Made by a program: the position numbers and the translations under genes
Shown: positions 49,852 to 62,629 of the stretch, in pieces
Position numbering within the stretch: position 1 is the first letter of the stretch
How the letters are laid out: each line of letters starts with the position of its first letter
Notes under the pieces: model-generated
What the model saw: the letters and a program-made list of their open reading frames with translations, nothing else
What the model was told of the DNA's origin: nothing
Database searches by the model: none
DNA from: Chaunax sp. Z400
Taxonomy: Eukaryota > Chordata > Actinopteri > Lophiiformes > Chaunacidae
Length of the DNA: 64,000 bases
Assembly: GCA_037577475.1 (NCBI GenBank)
Contig: CM075204.1
Location: 8,467,355 to 8,531,354, forward strand
Direction of reading: 5' to 3'

Positions 49852-49886
49852 AGCATCGGCAGGTTAGTATCCAACAGAGTCGACAT
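49834..49886 (-). promoter_or_regulatory. Upstream ORF overlapping the ntf3 long-form start
   Basis: An ATG at 49886-49884 (weak context), with a second in-frame ATG at 49856-49854, opens a frame that overlaps the MVTFIT start by one reading-frame shift. After splicing it continues into the main exon and stops at TGA 19077-19075, giving 21 codons. The stop lies 8 nt before the MSIL start at 19066. This assumes the transcript starts upstream of 49886. Confidence 0.5.
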
Positions 49887-50003
49887 GAAGGTGATTAATT
49901 TATAGACAGAACCCTTTGACGAAAACTTCCCACTTCTCTGAGGACTGCCGCCGGCCTGTGTGCCACACTGGTTCTGTGAGAAGAGGATCAGGATGTGCGT
50001 AAT

Positions 50004-50040
<37 letters not shown>

Positions 50041-50260
50041 CTCTCTCGCTCATACACACACTCTCTCTCTCTCTCCCCCCCTCTCTCCAACATAATCTAC
50101 GCCGCGCTTTCTGTTACAGAACAGATGGCTCTTGGCGCTTGTTGCTGCAAAGACGTGCATGCATGCTGCCACTGTCTGTCAGAGCGCAGCGAGCCTGCTG
50201 ACATGAATTAGGACACCGAATTAGGAGCGTGCGCGCGCGTGTCTGAGTGTATGACTAATG
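49852..50260 (-). promoter_or_regulatory. ntf3: Candidate ntf3 5' UTR and promoter region
   Basis: This region lies immediately 5' of the first coding exon on the minus strand. CpG content is much higher than in the flanks, with the runs gccgcgc and gtgcgcgcgcgt near 50,100-50,240. A CT tract (GA on the sense strand) occupies 50005-50088. A TATAAA (49904-49899, minus) lies about 50 nt before the ATG, but a start there would leave a very short leader. The transcription start cannot be fixed from sequence. The region is inferred from position and base composition. Confidence 0.5.
50005..50088 (+). repeat. (CT)n / polypyrimidine tract
   Basis: (CT)16 at 50005-50036 followed by cgctctctctcgct and a second CT and C-run block. 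On the ntf3 sense strand it is GA-rich and lies about 155-240 nt before the ATG. Confidence 0.95.
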
Positions 50261-53200
50261 CAACCTTTGCGTCTTTATGTGGTACCAGTTGACATTTGAC
50301 AGGTTCCCCAAGCGGACGGTATTCTTTTAAGAATCAAGAAAGCCTTGGTGTATTTGCTTGTGTTAATAAATTCTGAGTGAGCCTGATGCTTGGTGAAAAG
50401 CATGGCCGACATAAAGAATAGAGCAATGAGAGCTAAGAGAAAGTAGTGCTTACTCCTAATATTGACTACTTATGCGTATGGGTCTGTTCTTAGTTTAAAA
50501 TGGCAAGTCTCACAAACGGACCAATCACAACAAAGGAGTAAGCTGATTGGAGGCTTAATTAGTTTATCAAACACAGCTGTAGGTTTTACTGACCACCATT
50601 AGCGCAAGAGACAAAACTGCTACTGTCTGTGTGTTTGTTTACTTCAAAAGTGGCATCGCTTTTTTGAACACTCAGCCCAGTAAAGTCCTTCGTCTCATGA
50701 CCTGTTTAAACTTTTAATCGTGTTTCTATGTTAAGGTATTGCCAAGCAAAAGGGTTACGTTCAGACTGATTGCCAATTATTTCTTGTGGGATTTTTTCTT
50801 TTTTTTTCAAATTCTGTGATTATTGCAGAAATTGTTTTACAAATCACTACCAAAACACATTGCACACTATTCCCATACAATCTGCACATTTTGATGCATT
50901 TTTGGCATATGGCTGAAAAAGCTATGGTACAGAATACATCAAATACTGTAGGCCTATGTAATCACATTTAACTAGCTTTTATTTTAGCTAATAATGATAC
51001 TGATAATGCATTTAATGCATGGGTGCCTTTCTTTGTGTGCTACTGATGCACGTCTTACAGAACACACAGTACAAACACTTTATTTACCAGCATCTCCAAC
51101 TAAAGAAGGTTTGGGAAGATACTCTTTGATCTGCATACTTGCTCACTTACCTCTTACAACAGCTGGCCAGTGGGTGGCGGTGTATGGGATCACTCACAGG
51201 CGTCCACAGCGATGGGTGGTGCGCAACTGTGCCATCAAAATCCATGCAAATACAAGAAAATGGCTTTTTGAATGTGTGACTATTTTATTCATGTGTTTCA
51301 TACATTTTCAGGGGTAAAATCTTATGAAATGGTGGTCCGTGGTCTCATTTGGGACCAGGTCCTTGATGTGAGGAAGTTTCAGAAAGTTTGGGCTGTATGG
51401 CTTTAATTAAAACATGTCTTAGCTTATGTGTCCTTTTGGACAAACCCTTCTGAGTGTCCGAGCCTATTTGGAAGACATGAAAACAGTGCTGTTTAGCTGC
51501 ACACCTGGTCTTCCTCCTCCATCTCTTGTCAGTCTCAACAGCACACCTGGTAAAGCTATGAATGCATTCTCATTAGCCATTACACACAGGCAAGACATGA
51601 CCGGACTGATAATTAGACAGGTGGGTAATTACCAAAGTCTCTGTTTTGTTTGTGGGGATACATGCAACAGCTTGTAGGTGATGAAACACACATTTTGGTC
51701 ACCTGGCTATGACACTGATCTATCAGTTTATTAAGCCGAGCAACCGACAGTAATAATATGGATTTTGCTTTGAATTTCAAACATTTTTAAAACTGCAGGT
51801 TAGGCTATGACATTTCCTGTCTCAATAGAACTCAATACTTGGCCATAAAATATAGTAAAATAATCATTTTTAAATTAAAATGTTCTTGTTTTAAGCATAA
51901 ACTGAATATCCAGAGAGCACACGCTTTATTTTGCTTGGTCCTGCAGGCACAAACAGCCGTTACTGGCAGAGAACTGAGTGCAGCAGGGATACCAGTTTTA
52001 TTTAAGTTTTGGTGTGCAACAGAGCTGCAAGCCTGCAAAGGTAGAGATATTTAAGGCTTGATTCGGCTCTGGAGATGTGACAGTAATTCTGCAGCGTTGC
52101 AGTGGTGGCGGTTGCTAAATCCCTTTTGTAAATTTTTGCAGCTGGGCTGATTTAAACTTGATGTTTTGGTAAAATACCTTGTCAATGTGAAAGTTGCAAC
52201 TCATTATTGGCAACGTTGCAACCTCCTTGCTAGATGTGGAGATTTTTAAGATGCACTATTTTTCCGAAATAGCAATCTAGTGACTTTTTGGCCAGACTTT
52301 AACTCAATTATCTGGCGATAATTTCTCAAAGAATGTCCTCTCACATTGCTGTGGCTCTCTGGATTGAATGTATTCAGTGAGTGGAGGACCAGCCGCACAG
52401 AGAGATGAATGTGCTTATACCTGCTGACCATTCACTGGTCCTCACCGTTTATTTGAGGGAACTCCTTCTCCTTTGTTTTTGCTTTTGTTACAAGCTCAGG
52501 TTCTCATGTTCCACTCCAAAGCAACCATATCCCCCCCTTCCCTCTGATTCCTATGTGCCTGTAACTTAAAAATAGGTGCAGGTGACAAAACAAAAGGACC
52601 TGAGAGCTTATGTTGAACCAAGGAGCATCGTCTTGAACACAAAAGCCGTTTTGCATGTAGCAGTTTGGGAGGGTGAGGATGCAAGAAAATATAGGAGAAA
52701 AGAAGAGTAAGCAATACTGTAATTTGGAAGTATCACATAAAAACTTTACAAGGTTTCATGCAACATAATTCTTTGTATCTCCTGAACAGGAAGTGAGCAG
52801 GTCAGAGTTAAAACATTGGGGTGAAGGAGGTGCCTTTGTTCCAATGACTAATTTGTCTGATACTCCAATAGTCCCCATTCAATTGAACCAAAAAGTCCTT
52901 TTGTCTGGCAGGATGTCATTCCAAAAACAAATCCCCAATGCTCCAAAGACCCTTTGTTCCTAAAAATACAAACACCACCAACATAACCAATACACTATAA
53001 ATCTACACCTTTCAGGCCAAATCATAATCTTTTCTCAAATCTAACCAAGTAGTTTTGATTGCTAAACCTGCCCAAACCGTAACCATTTCTTGTTAACCAC
53101 ATGCTAATTTTACCTTCCTGTATCAAACCAACACCAAGTCAAGTTTGTGGAAGTGAATCTACAACAACATAACAAGAGAAACGGCCAAAAAAATCAGTTG

Positions 53201-53960
53201 TGAAGCAGGTTGTAAAACAAATTGATGTAGAAATCCAGATCCTTCCTGTATTTCTGTACGAGCTACAGTAGTTGCATAAGAATGGCAAAAAACGTGCAGA
53301 TGAAATTTTGACTTGTGCCCATAATTACAACAAAATAGGGAAAGAAGAAAAAAGTTTTTTTTTAAAAATTGGTCAAACCAGAGTCAACATCAGTATGTCT
53401 TTTCAACGATGGTAAGAACTGTGGGAGTTGTGGGACTCGTCCTCCAGCAGCGGTCAGCCAGTTCATGTCATGTTGGGGGGGCTTTGGTGAGAGGCCTCGA
53501 GGGAGAGGCTGTAATTTTTTCCAGTTTCAAAATATAACTTACTCTTTCTCATCCCCAATTTGAATTTATTAGCCGTTTCTGAACGCTCAGGTTCAGGCAA
53601 GGGAGCAGAATAATGATTCAACATGTCAATAAAACAAAGGTGTGTTTAACACAAACTGAATGCATGTAAACATGTAGCATCCAAACACTTCAAACGGCGT
53701 TAAAACCTATAGGGTCTTTTGTATAACACAAAAATAGTTTTTACTCGTCTCTCTCTATATTACAGTGTGAGGAATATATTGTACATTTCTATGACCTAGC
53801 AGGAGGTCCCTTAATACCAGCCTCTCGTTCAGCATCATCACTGTAAAAGACGCATTAAATTTTTAACAAGCACAATGGTAACGCACATCTTCCGCAGGTC
53901 CCTTGGGATCCGCACATGACATGACGAGTGTGTGATTATTATCCTGGACTGCAGTGCAAT
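50261..53960. other. ntf3 5' flank, nothing recognised
   Basis: No gene supported. Short chance frames only. Confidence 0.4.
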
Positions 53961-54240
53961 CATCAAATATGAAAGGAGTGAGGGAGAGAGGGGAAGTTTT
54001 AGAGGAGAAAAGAGGATGAAGAGGCACAGGATGAGAAAATGAGCCAACTGAGAGGGAGGAGGATGACGAAGGGGGGGAGGAGGAATCTCTAAGACATGAC
54101 GTGAGGATGAGACGTGTGGATAGAGGAGATGGTAATGCAGGAGGAGGAAAGGTAGAAGGTGAAGGAAGGAGGGAATAGAGAGGAAATGTCTGAGAAGAGA
54201 GAAAGATTCAAGAGGAACAGGGTGAAAAAGGGAACTTCAA
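53961..54240 (+). repeat. Purine-rich tract
   Basis: Strong A/G bias on the plus strand (gagggagagaggggaag, ggaggaggatgacgaagggg and similar). Non-repetitive otherwise. Confidence 0.7.
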
Positions 54241-54329
54241 AATTGTCTGTCTGAAGTCCTTCTTACAATATATGACCGATGAGAAAAATATTGTATTTTT
54301 TATTATTAAAATAATACGTATAATTTCTT

Positions 54330-54580
54330 TTACCTCCGCCAAGGTCAAAGAAACCTACACTTCTGTTTAGCTTGCCGTCTCAAAATGTTTCGGAAACTTG
54401 AATAACAAACTAATAGTGATGCCAATGTGATTCCAAATTCTAGGGGAAGGTTTTCCTGGTCATGGAGTCACATTAGGAGGGTCAAACTATCATGGGACTG
54501 TTGCTTTTAGGTGCATTAACATAATGTGGAAACTGAGCTGCCTTGGCGGAGATTTGCATTCTCTGAGTTCTGTCTAGTTT
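54330..54580. mobile_element. MITE-like repeat with inverted ends
   Basis: Left end tacctccgccaaggtcaaag and right end ccttggcggagatttgcatt are inverted relatives; about 250 bp. This is the best-preserved copy of this family in the window. Confidence 0.75.
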
Positions 54581-55200
54581 TGTCTGTGTCTTTGTTGTTG
54601 TTGTTTAATCCTCCTCATAAATAAGTCTGACTCGTATTAACCTTACTTGATTCTAAATTTCAAGTGGGGAGTCGGCGCTTAGAGCTCGTAGGGATACTAA
54701 CGACTAACCTTAAACAAGAAAAGTCCTCTTAGTCTTAGTCCTCTCTGACAGACTAAATCCTGACAGGATCACAAGCAACGTCCCAAATTACACGCCGGAT
54801 TAGATTCGTTTTCACAGTGAAGTCCGTGCTATTTATGCTGAGTAACAAGCACGTCCGTTCAAAAGCACCGCAGATGTCTTTGTTTGCACTGTGAAAACAA
54901 TCCCAGCCACCAGTAGCTAACATTGTTTTTGTTGAAAATAGAAAGTTGAAAAAAAAAATAAAAGAATCAACAGAGCGTAATTGATGGGGCAATATTTTTT
55001 ATCATGGCATGCAACCCATCGTGTGACTCCGCTCCATGGAAAATTAAACAACAGTGTTGACAGACACACGCCTATTAAAAAGAGATGAATGCAGCACGCG
55101 GATGTTTATTTAAACTCCAATAGGAAGACAAACGCGAACACACGGACTCATGATTAATAGAGATAGATGCCTGCCGGCTCACAAAACAAACACACCTGAG
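54581..55200. other. 5' flank, nothing recognised
   Basis: No gene supported. Confidence 0.4.
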
Positions 55201-55400
55201 AGACAAACGAGTGAGGATGAGGAGGAGGAGGAGAAGGGGAGAAGAGCGAGAGAACGAAGGCGCGGGCGGGGAACGGAAAAAGGAAAATGGCACAAAAAGG
55301 AGGAGAGATGGGAGACATGAAGGAAAAGCAGGAAAATGAAGGCGAGGAGGCACAGGGGGAGAAGGAAGAGAAGGCGAAAGTATAGGGAGGAAGGGGAGGT
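55201..55400 (+). repeat. Purine-rich tract
   Basis: Contains gaggatgaggaggaggagga and related runs. It creates a proline/serine-rich open frame of 168 codons on the minus strand that has no family signature. Confidence 0.7.
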
Positions 55401-56880
55401 GGAGGCCGCTGTGCTCTGCTGCAGGCCAGACGTTTAGACAAATAAACAGAGGAAGAAGAGAGTGATGGCTGTGGGTTACACAGGATGTGTGTGTCTGTGT
55501 GCCAGCGATGTTGCAAACCTGTGCCTCTGACAGACTGGGAGCCTCCTTAAGGCTGAACATCTCAGAGCCCACAGACCTCACAGGGAGAGAGCGTGTTTGT
55601 GTTGACTCTGGCTCCGTGTTGATGCTGGTTATAGACTACTGGTCTTTAGAGATCAGTGTGTGGGCATTTCTTTTCTTTTTTTTTTTTTGGACATTTTCTT
55701 TATTTTCTCAGGGGAATAACGGATCTTGGTGGGAAACAATCCAATACATTTCGGCGGTTGGTATGAGTGTGCAATTTGGTGTCCAAATAAAAAATCCAGA
55801 TCCAGAAGATTTGAATGGTTTGGCTGTTACAAATCCAGTAACTTTAAATTCTGGTTACAGGGTTATGAGTTTGATTTTGAATAAGGCTTGATTGAATTAA
55901 AGGCAACTGATGGGCCTTGACAAAGGTATGCGCTCCACTGACTGCCATTCTCATTATTTGGCAGAACTCTTTTGCTGCACAGGCACACTATAATGTGTTT
56001 CCTTCTATTTCCTTCTATTTAGATCTTTTAAAAAAAAACTCCAAAATGTACTGGAGTGGGAGTATAAATGGAAATACTCAAACAAGCACTTAAAAAATGT
56101 TTAAAAAAAATAATAATAAATTAACACACGCAGAACAGTAAGGAATGATTTTTGGATTTGTCAGTATTTTTTTAGCATAATATACAATATCCTGCATGGG
56201 GAAATTCAGTTTTTACACTCTTATTTTTTTTTTTTTTTTACATATTATGAGCACACATGTAAAATACACAGACATCTAGCCAACAGTCCAGACTCTTTAC
56301 TGTCAAGTCTCTACAGACTGAGCTACTTCAGATAGTTTGAGTGTTGCTCTGAGATGTACACCTCCACCCATAGAGGGAAATGAAGTTTAGTTTGTGCTGT
56401 GCTGACACTTTAAAATGTAACAGACTAACCTTAACCCAGATCCCCACTTACACCTTGGCTTTGGTCCTGCACAAAAAAATACAATATCTAATTATAAGGA
56501 ATGAATACATAGAATGAATAATTAAAAGTTTTCTCTTTAGCATCATCTTGACACTGTTATCCAGTCTTCTGTCATCTTTAAACTCACCCCTGTGAGTCAA
56601 ATAGTGGCACATTTATTTATACTGATATCATTGACCCTAATTCAGCTATGAAATGGAGTCCAAGAGAAAAGCAGTTTTATTACAGTAATTTATGGTTTAT
56701 TTTAATTGTGCTCATCATCTTTGATGACAATGGGTGGAGAAAGAGAGAGAAAGAAAAATGTTTTAGTTACTAAAAGAAAGACAAACGAGAAATTAGAGAG
56801 AAGACCAATGATGATGATGATTATCAGAGCAGAACACTGCATTATTTATCTTCCTCTCTGGGGAGGGAGACCGGAGCATG
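55401..56880. other. 5' flank, nothing recognised
   Basis: T-runs at about 55675-55689 and 56225-56240. No gene supported. Confidence 0.4.
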
Positions 56881-56919
56881 CAGGAGGAGTGATGGAATGA
56901 GTGAATTTTTTTTTTAAAC

Positions 56920-57130
56920 GAGGTGAGAGAGGAAAGAAGGCAAAACGAGCAAAGCATGAAGAGGGAGAAGAAGGAAGAGAAAGAGGGAGGAGGGAGGAGG
57001 TGAGCAAGTTGGAAGAGGTACGAGAGGAGGTGAGAGAGAGGCCTACTGGAGGACAGACGAGGAAGGGCGTACCAAAGTTAAGGAGTTAAATGAGGATGTA
57101 GAGGAGACAAAGATGGAGGAAGAAAGAGAC
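56920..57130 (+). repeat. Purine-rich tract
   Basis: Runs such as gagggagaagaaggaagaga and gtacgagaggaggtgagaga. It yields a Glu/Arg-rich chance frame. Confidence 0.7.
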
Positions 57131-59683
57131 AAATTATTATTCTAATCTAATCCACAGTATTTCTTCAGCCTAAATCACATTTGTTTCATATAATCTCAAT
57201 CGAAGCTAATTTTTAGCGGAGACCAGATTAATATATGAATGAAGTTTGAACATTTGTAAAAGCATTTTCTTCACCGTTGTTCACCATGGAGTATAAATAA
57301 GAAGTAAGTAACTGTGGCAGAAACAAAAATTGTGCTGTTTCACTTTCATCCAAACAAGCTTCTGACACATTTTTTTCTTAATGAATTATTTAAGATACTT
57401 TTCATTTATTTAAGATGTTGTATGTTTAAAAAAAAAAAGAAAAAAAGTAATAGCCACAAATTTCCCTGCCCGTTTTGCAGGTGCAGTTTCTCCAGCTGTT
57501 TTTTTCAGTGTGTCTGATACATGTTTGGTAAATGAATCAGATCAGACTCTGTACATGTTGCTTTTAGAAATATTCTTACCCTTCACAGATACGTTAACCA
57601 TACCCAACTCTGATCCTGGGCCAGTCAGACCAGTCAAAGGCCCGTTTCTGTCCAACAACATTTAGGTAAATGTAGTTTACGAGGCTTCAGCCGGTGACAT
57701 CCTCCAAATTACAGTCTATTGTGAAATCAGTGAAATGAGCCCATTGGCTCTGCAGCCACTTTGGCTGATTTACATACAAGAGCAGGCAGTTTGTCCTGCC
57801 TGGGTCACTCTAAGCATTTAGTCAAACTTGATGACGGTGATGTTTCAGTGAAATGCAGAGCGTGTCTCAAAGAAGGAATGCAGAGTGGCTAAAGTGGAGT
57901 GAAGGTTTGGCAGTGCTGATGTTGAACAGTGCTGCATGGAGGACCCTGAGGTCAAATCTCATGCAAATGTGCAAACATCCTATTTTTGCATGGAGGGCAA
58001 TGAATAATACTTGTTGTTGTTTTTATATGACTATAAATCAATCAAGTATCATGACAGTCACAGGCTTCAAGACACACTTTTTTATTTTTCATATTTATCA
58101 TTTGTCATTTCCTCCCCCAAATTTTACTTATATTAAGGATTTTGATGATAAAGTCACATCATTGTTACTAAATTTCTGAGATTTATGGATTTGGATTTGG
58201 ATCAAGTTCAACTTGGGTAAAATTTGACCCACATATTTTTGCAGTTTTTGCATCATTTCAGATGTTTCTGCCTCACAGCTTGTCTCTCCTTCCACTGCAT
58301 GAATGGTTGTAGAAGCACATTAGCTGTGTGTCACCCCACTGTTTTATTTCATGCTCCCATATAAACACTTTTACAAAAGATCAGTCATTTGTAAGTCTTT
58401 TTAATAAACTTTGAAATTATTTTCCAATGGCAACAATTGAGTCAAGTGTGGCTGAGCTAGCAGTGATTCATTCTGTATCTACAGTAGTTCAACATATTGC
58501 CTCATAAATAAGATAACAGTAACATATATGAAAACAGACATAACAATTTCTTTTTCAAGTATAGTGTTTAAAATCTGCCTGTAAAAATAAATGTGATATG
58601 TTATGATTTTACCATCTAATCCTTAAAAATTGTTGTGGTAAAATAACAATTGAGAAATTACATGTAGCATCTAAACAAAGGAAAATACAAAAAAAAAAAA
58701 ATTAAATGATACTTTCCCATTTTAACCAAGCTTCCTATCTTAGTTCAGAAGATGCACTTGAATGTACCACAAAGTATTTATCAGTGCCTGCATGCTTTGT
58801 TGTACAAACAGTGTAGATATCAGAGTTTAGAGGGTGCACCTGAATGCACCACGTCATTGTTTGCATCAAACTCTGACACAGAAAGCAAAGAGAGAATTAG
58901 CCACCACTGCCAATCATTTTCATATCACTCTCACTCTCCACTCAGAGGGCTTGTAAAGAGACATTTGTCTTTTTAATAGTTTGTGCAAATAATGCCACTG
59001 TGGGAGATTCAGGAAAGAATACAGGAAAAGGCACTTTGACACTTTGACATCCCAATCGAGTGTGAATGATCAACACTTCCAACAATGTCCAGGATGTTGG
59101 TTCCCAGGAGCTACACCCTAAACCACAGGCGTAGCTGTGGAGTGTGGGCATACTGGGCTGCAGCCCTGCATGTGTGCGCGTGTGTGTGTGTGTCTGTGCT
59201 GGGTGTTGCTAAAGGAGCATTGGTGCTAAACAAACTTTCCCTGAGTAAATACAGGATAATTTGATTCAATATAGACACGTAAACACAAACAAACACTGTT
59301 CATTAAGGGTGAACAGATGGAGGATGTTGTCTCTAAAATGCGATACCACCTTGATGAAAGCGGTGTGTACATTGTGGTGCACATGCATGCATGTATTTTG
59401 TGTCTCACTGATTACTTGGTAAAAAAACAAACAAAGAACTGCCTCTGATATTAACATATATATTGAGTCCACTCTGCACACTGGTGTCCTGCCAAAGGTG
59501 TTTCCCTGCCTTTCACCCAGCTAACAAGCTGGGAGAGGCTCCAGTGGGAATACACAGGATTTAAATGAATGGGAGACCAGTTATTACGACAAACTGAGTT
59601 CATGTAAAGCACAATGAGTCCTCCACTGGAAACAGAATTAGAAAAGAAAAAGCTGCTCAGCTAAACAGCTTTGCCAAAAAAAA
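57131..59683. other. 5' flank, nothing recognised
   Basis: AT-rich, no gene supported. Confidence 0.4.
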
Positions 59684-59707
59684 AGACCTTTTTGACCTTT
59701 TTGACCT
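59684..59707 (-). promoter_or_regulatory. Triple DR3 nuclear-receptor half-site
   Basis: On the minus strand AGGTCA-AAA-AGGTCA-AAA-AGGTCT: three half-sites in direct repeat with 3-bp spacers, the spacing preferred by the vitamin D receptor/RXR dimer. About 9.8 kb upstream of the ntf3 first exon and in the same orientation. Function not shown. Confidence 0.45.
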
Positions 59708-59861
59708 TACAAAATTCCACTTAATAAAAATGGTGCTTAATGTGTTTAATGCCACTTTAAAGTACGTTTTGTCGTCTCACTCATTTTAAGCCTTTTGTGT
59801 GTCATTTAATGCCATCCACATTTTATGAGTTTTAAACGTGCAGAAGGGACAAAGTCAGATG

Positions 59862-60010
59862 CTGTGTCTCAAATCGCATACTTCCGTTTACTTTTGTCAC
59901 ATTTAGTACACAACATAAAAGTACAGCAAAAGTATACCAATAGTAAATATACTTGCGTAGTGTGTAAATTCTGCAGTGTCAAATCGGACACTGTCGAAGT
60001 GCGGTTACAG
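59862..60010 (+). mobile_element. Possible hAT-type MITE fragment
   Basis: Starts tgctgtgtctcaaatcgcat, a start common in fish hAT MITEs. No matching right end found. Confidence 0.3.
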
Positions 60011-62629
60011 GGAATGACGGCTGACCACGAATATCACTTTCGAAAATATCTGCTGTACAGTGTGAATTTTAGGACATCTGAAAATAAAACAAGGTCTTCA
60101 TGCTTCTGTACAGGTTATTTTTCTATTTGATGATATTCATCCATAAAGTAACGATGTAACTGAAGTGAAATGATGTTTTTTAACATACCAGGCAACCAGC
60201 AAAAATGAGGAGGGATGTAAGAAAACAGGATTCTCAGTGGCTTTGCATAATATTTCTGTGTTCCTGGAAGATTCTTTAAAGGAAAATAAAGAGGACAGTT
60301 TGTTTTCCAGACCATCAGTCAAGGCTTTCATCTGTTTGCCTATAGATGCTACAACATCTCTGTGTGTCAGAGGCAACAAAAGATGGTCAGAGTGAAAAGA
60401 CGTCCCTCCTTCTACACCTCTCTATTTGTCCAGTCAGACATGTGGGATTAAGGCGGCATGCAGCTGCCTGAGGAGAAACTAACCTCGTTTCAGAGAATAG
60501 ACTCCGGTGGGCTTTGTGCTGCGACTTACTTCACAAATGGCTGTGTGTGAGAGCAGGAGGAATTTGTGTTTGTGATCATTTACATGCACTGGTGTGTGTC
60601 TGAGTGTTTCCAGCATGTCAGCTCACAGCAGAGTGAAATAGTCATGCATGAGCTGCTTTTGACGCTGTCTGACAGACACTGAGAGGGAATTAAATGTGCT
60701 GACGAACAGCAGTTATGTTTTCAACATGAAGATGTCACCTGTTCATTTTGACCTCGTAGTGATTGCAAGATAATAAGCTCAGATGGTGCAGGATTTTATT
60801 GATGTCCTGGAGGCTTAGGTTGTGTCCAGCTGGGTTTCAGTGTCTTTGTCTTTAACAGTTTGTCTTTTGTTCTCTGCCCAACCTGATTTAAGTATTGATG
60901 TGGGTGTTACTTACTGAGATATTGCAGTTGTTTCATGTCGGTAAGCATCTGCAGCCAATTAAACCAGTTAAAAGAGCCGATTTTCATTGCATGGCTTTCC
61001 ATTCATATGAGTGTTGTGATTGAATGTGGTGGGTGGACCAGAACTACAGGACAAAGAAGAAGTTTTTGCTCAGAGTCACGCAACTTGGTCCCTAACCAGA
61101 GGTAAACCGGGAAAGCTGTGATTTATTTCTGAGCCCCCAGGACTCAAAATTGTCCACCGGACATTTAAAGGTCTGGAGAAAATTGGAGAGTTTGTACGGC
61201 ATGTAATTCCACTTGTCATAGTTCATTGTGATTATATCACAGGCCCAGTTTTTAGTCAGTAATTGTTCACAGTGAAATGCACAAATGTAACTTAATCACA
61301 TCAGTGAATGGGCAGGTCAGCACATATTAGCTCACTTGCTAACCACTGTGCTAAAATTACATGTTGAGTTTTTGTATCACGATGGAATCAATTTGATTTT
61401 GATACGATTTGTGATTGAAGTAGATGTTCAGAAAACTAATTCTATCAAATAAAAAGAATGCACAAGGAAGCCTCTAACCCGGAGTATTATTTAAAACATG
61501 AATGAAGAATTTATTCAAGTTACATTAATGTCTTTTTTATTTTAACACTCCGTCGATGCTTTAGATTAGAGCCTGCAAAAAAAAAGCATAACTACTCTGG
61601 AGTTATGCTGTAATGTTTTCTACTAACAGTGTGCCAGCACAGAATAAATATATAAATGAATATCCATTGAAACTTTTTTTTTCTTTTTTTTACTGGGGAA
61701 CAAGATGTGAAGTTATGGAATAAAGAGATACAAATCTAAGATTTTACAAAGAACTTGTGGCTACTGTGGTAATTTGTTTTGACTATTCGGTGCCTAATTT
61801 ATTATGACTTCTACAGTATATACCTGCATTTGATGTGACTTTATTTCTAAATGACCAACAAAAATAATATTTAATTTTGTAGTACCTAAAATAACTGTGG
61901 AAAGTATATTGTCTCACTGCCAGCCTCTGAAGGCTGTCCTTCACCTCACCATGCGAACAGAGGTCACTTAAGGTTTGCATATCCAGCTTAAATCTGTTTT
62001 CATATCTGTACGGTGGCAGATGATAAGTCACCTGCATGGACCTGGGGGCATGCATCACATGCATGCAGGTGCCCCACTGCATGCAGGTAATGTTTTGTTT
62101 TGTTTTTTTAATTTATTTTGCCCCTGCTCCTCAGATAGCCTGAGCCCGCCTCTGAGTATCAAGTGTCTCCATACTGTAAAGATACTGTAAAAGCAAGCCA
62201 CTCTGTCATCCTTCCTCCACACAACTTAACACAATATGAGCAAGAGATAGCTTTACCTTAACCCCCACATCTCGACTTTTTTTTTTTTTTACAAGTTACC
62301 CCCAACCACCTTCTCCTCTTACTGCATTCTTCAGTGTGTTGTGCATGGGTGTGTGTGACAGTGATCTTTGGCCTGCAGCTGAATGGGATGGGAGGAGCAA
62401 GGGAGGAGGTGGATGCACAGTGCAAAAGCAAAAGGTAGAAAAAGCAAAGATACATTGAAGAAAAGGAGATGTAGCTTTGTAGCCCACATACATACACAAG
62501 AAGCACACAGTCACACATGAAGCAATGGTCTCTTTCAAGTGGATTAATTAGCAGAACAAATGTAAATTGATTTTAAGGAGAATAAATCACATATGACAGT
62601 ATTACAGGGCAACTCTGTGGAAGTTTTCC
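60011..62629. other. 5' flank, nothing recognised
   Basis: Clustered catgcatgcaggt motifs near 62035-62090. No gene supported. Confidence 0.4.

Noticed and set aside
49899..49904. TATAAA on the minus strand as the ntf3 core promoter
   Set aside because: Would leave about 20 nt of leader; in AT-rich DNA such a hexamer is frequent. Mentioned but not called.
49830..50093. 87-codon open frame on the minus strand over the first exon of ntf3
   Set aside because: Arg/Glu-rich part comes from the GA tract, and the real NT-3 start is in another frame. Its 3' portion is kept only as a possible uORF.
55075..55581. 168-codon Pro/Ser/Leu-rich open frame on the minus strand (and an overlapping 120-codon frame)
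   Set aside because: Produced by the purine-rich tract at 55201-55400; low complexity, and two overlapping frames are equally open.
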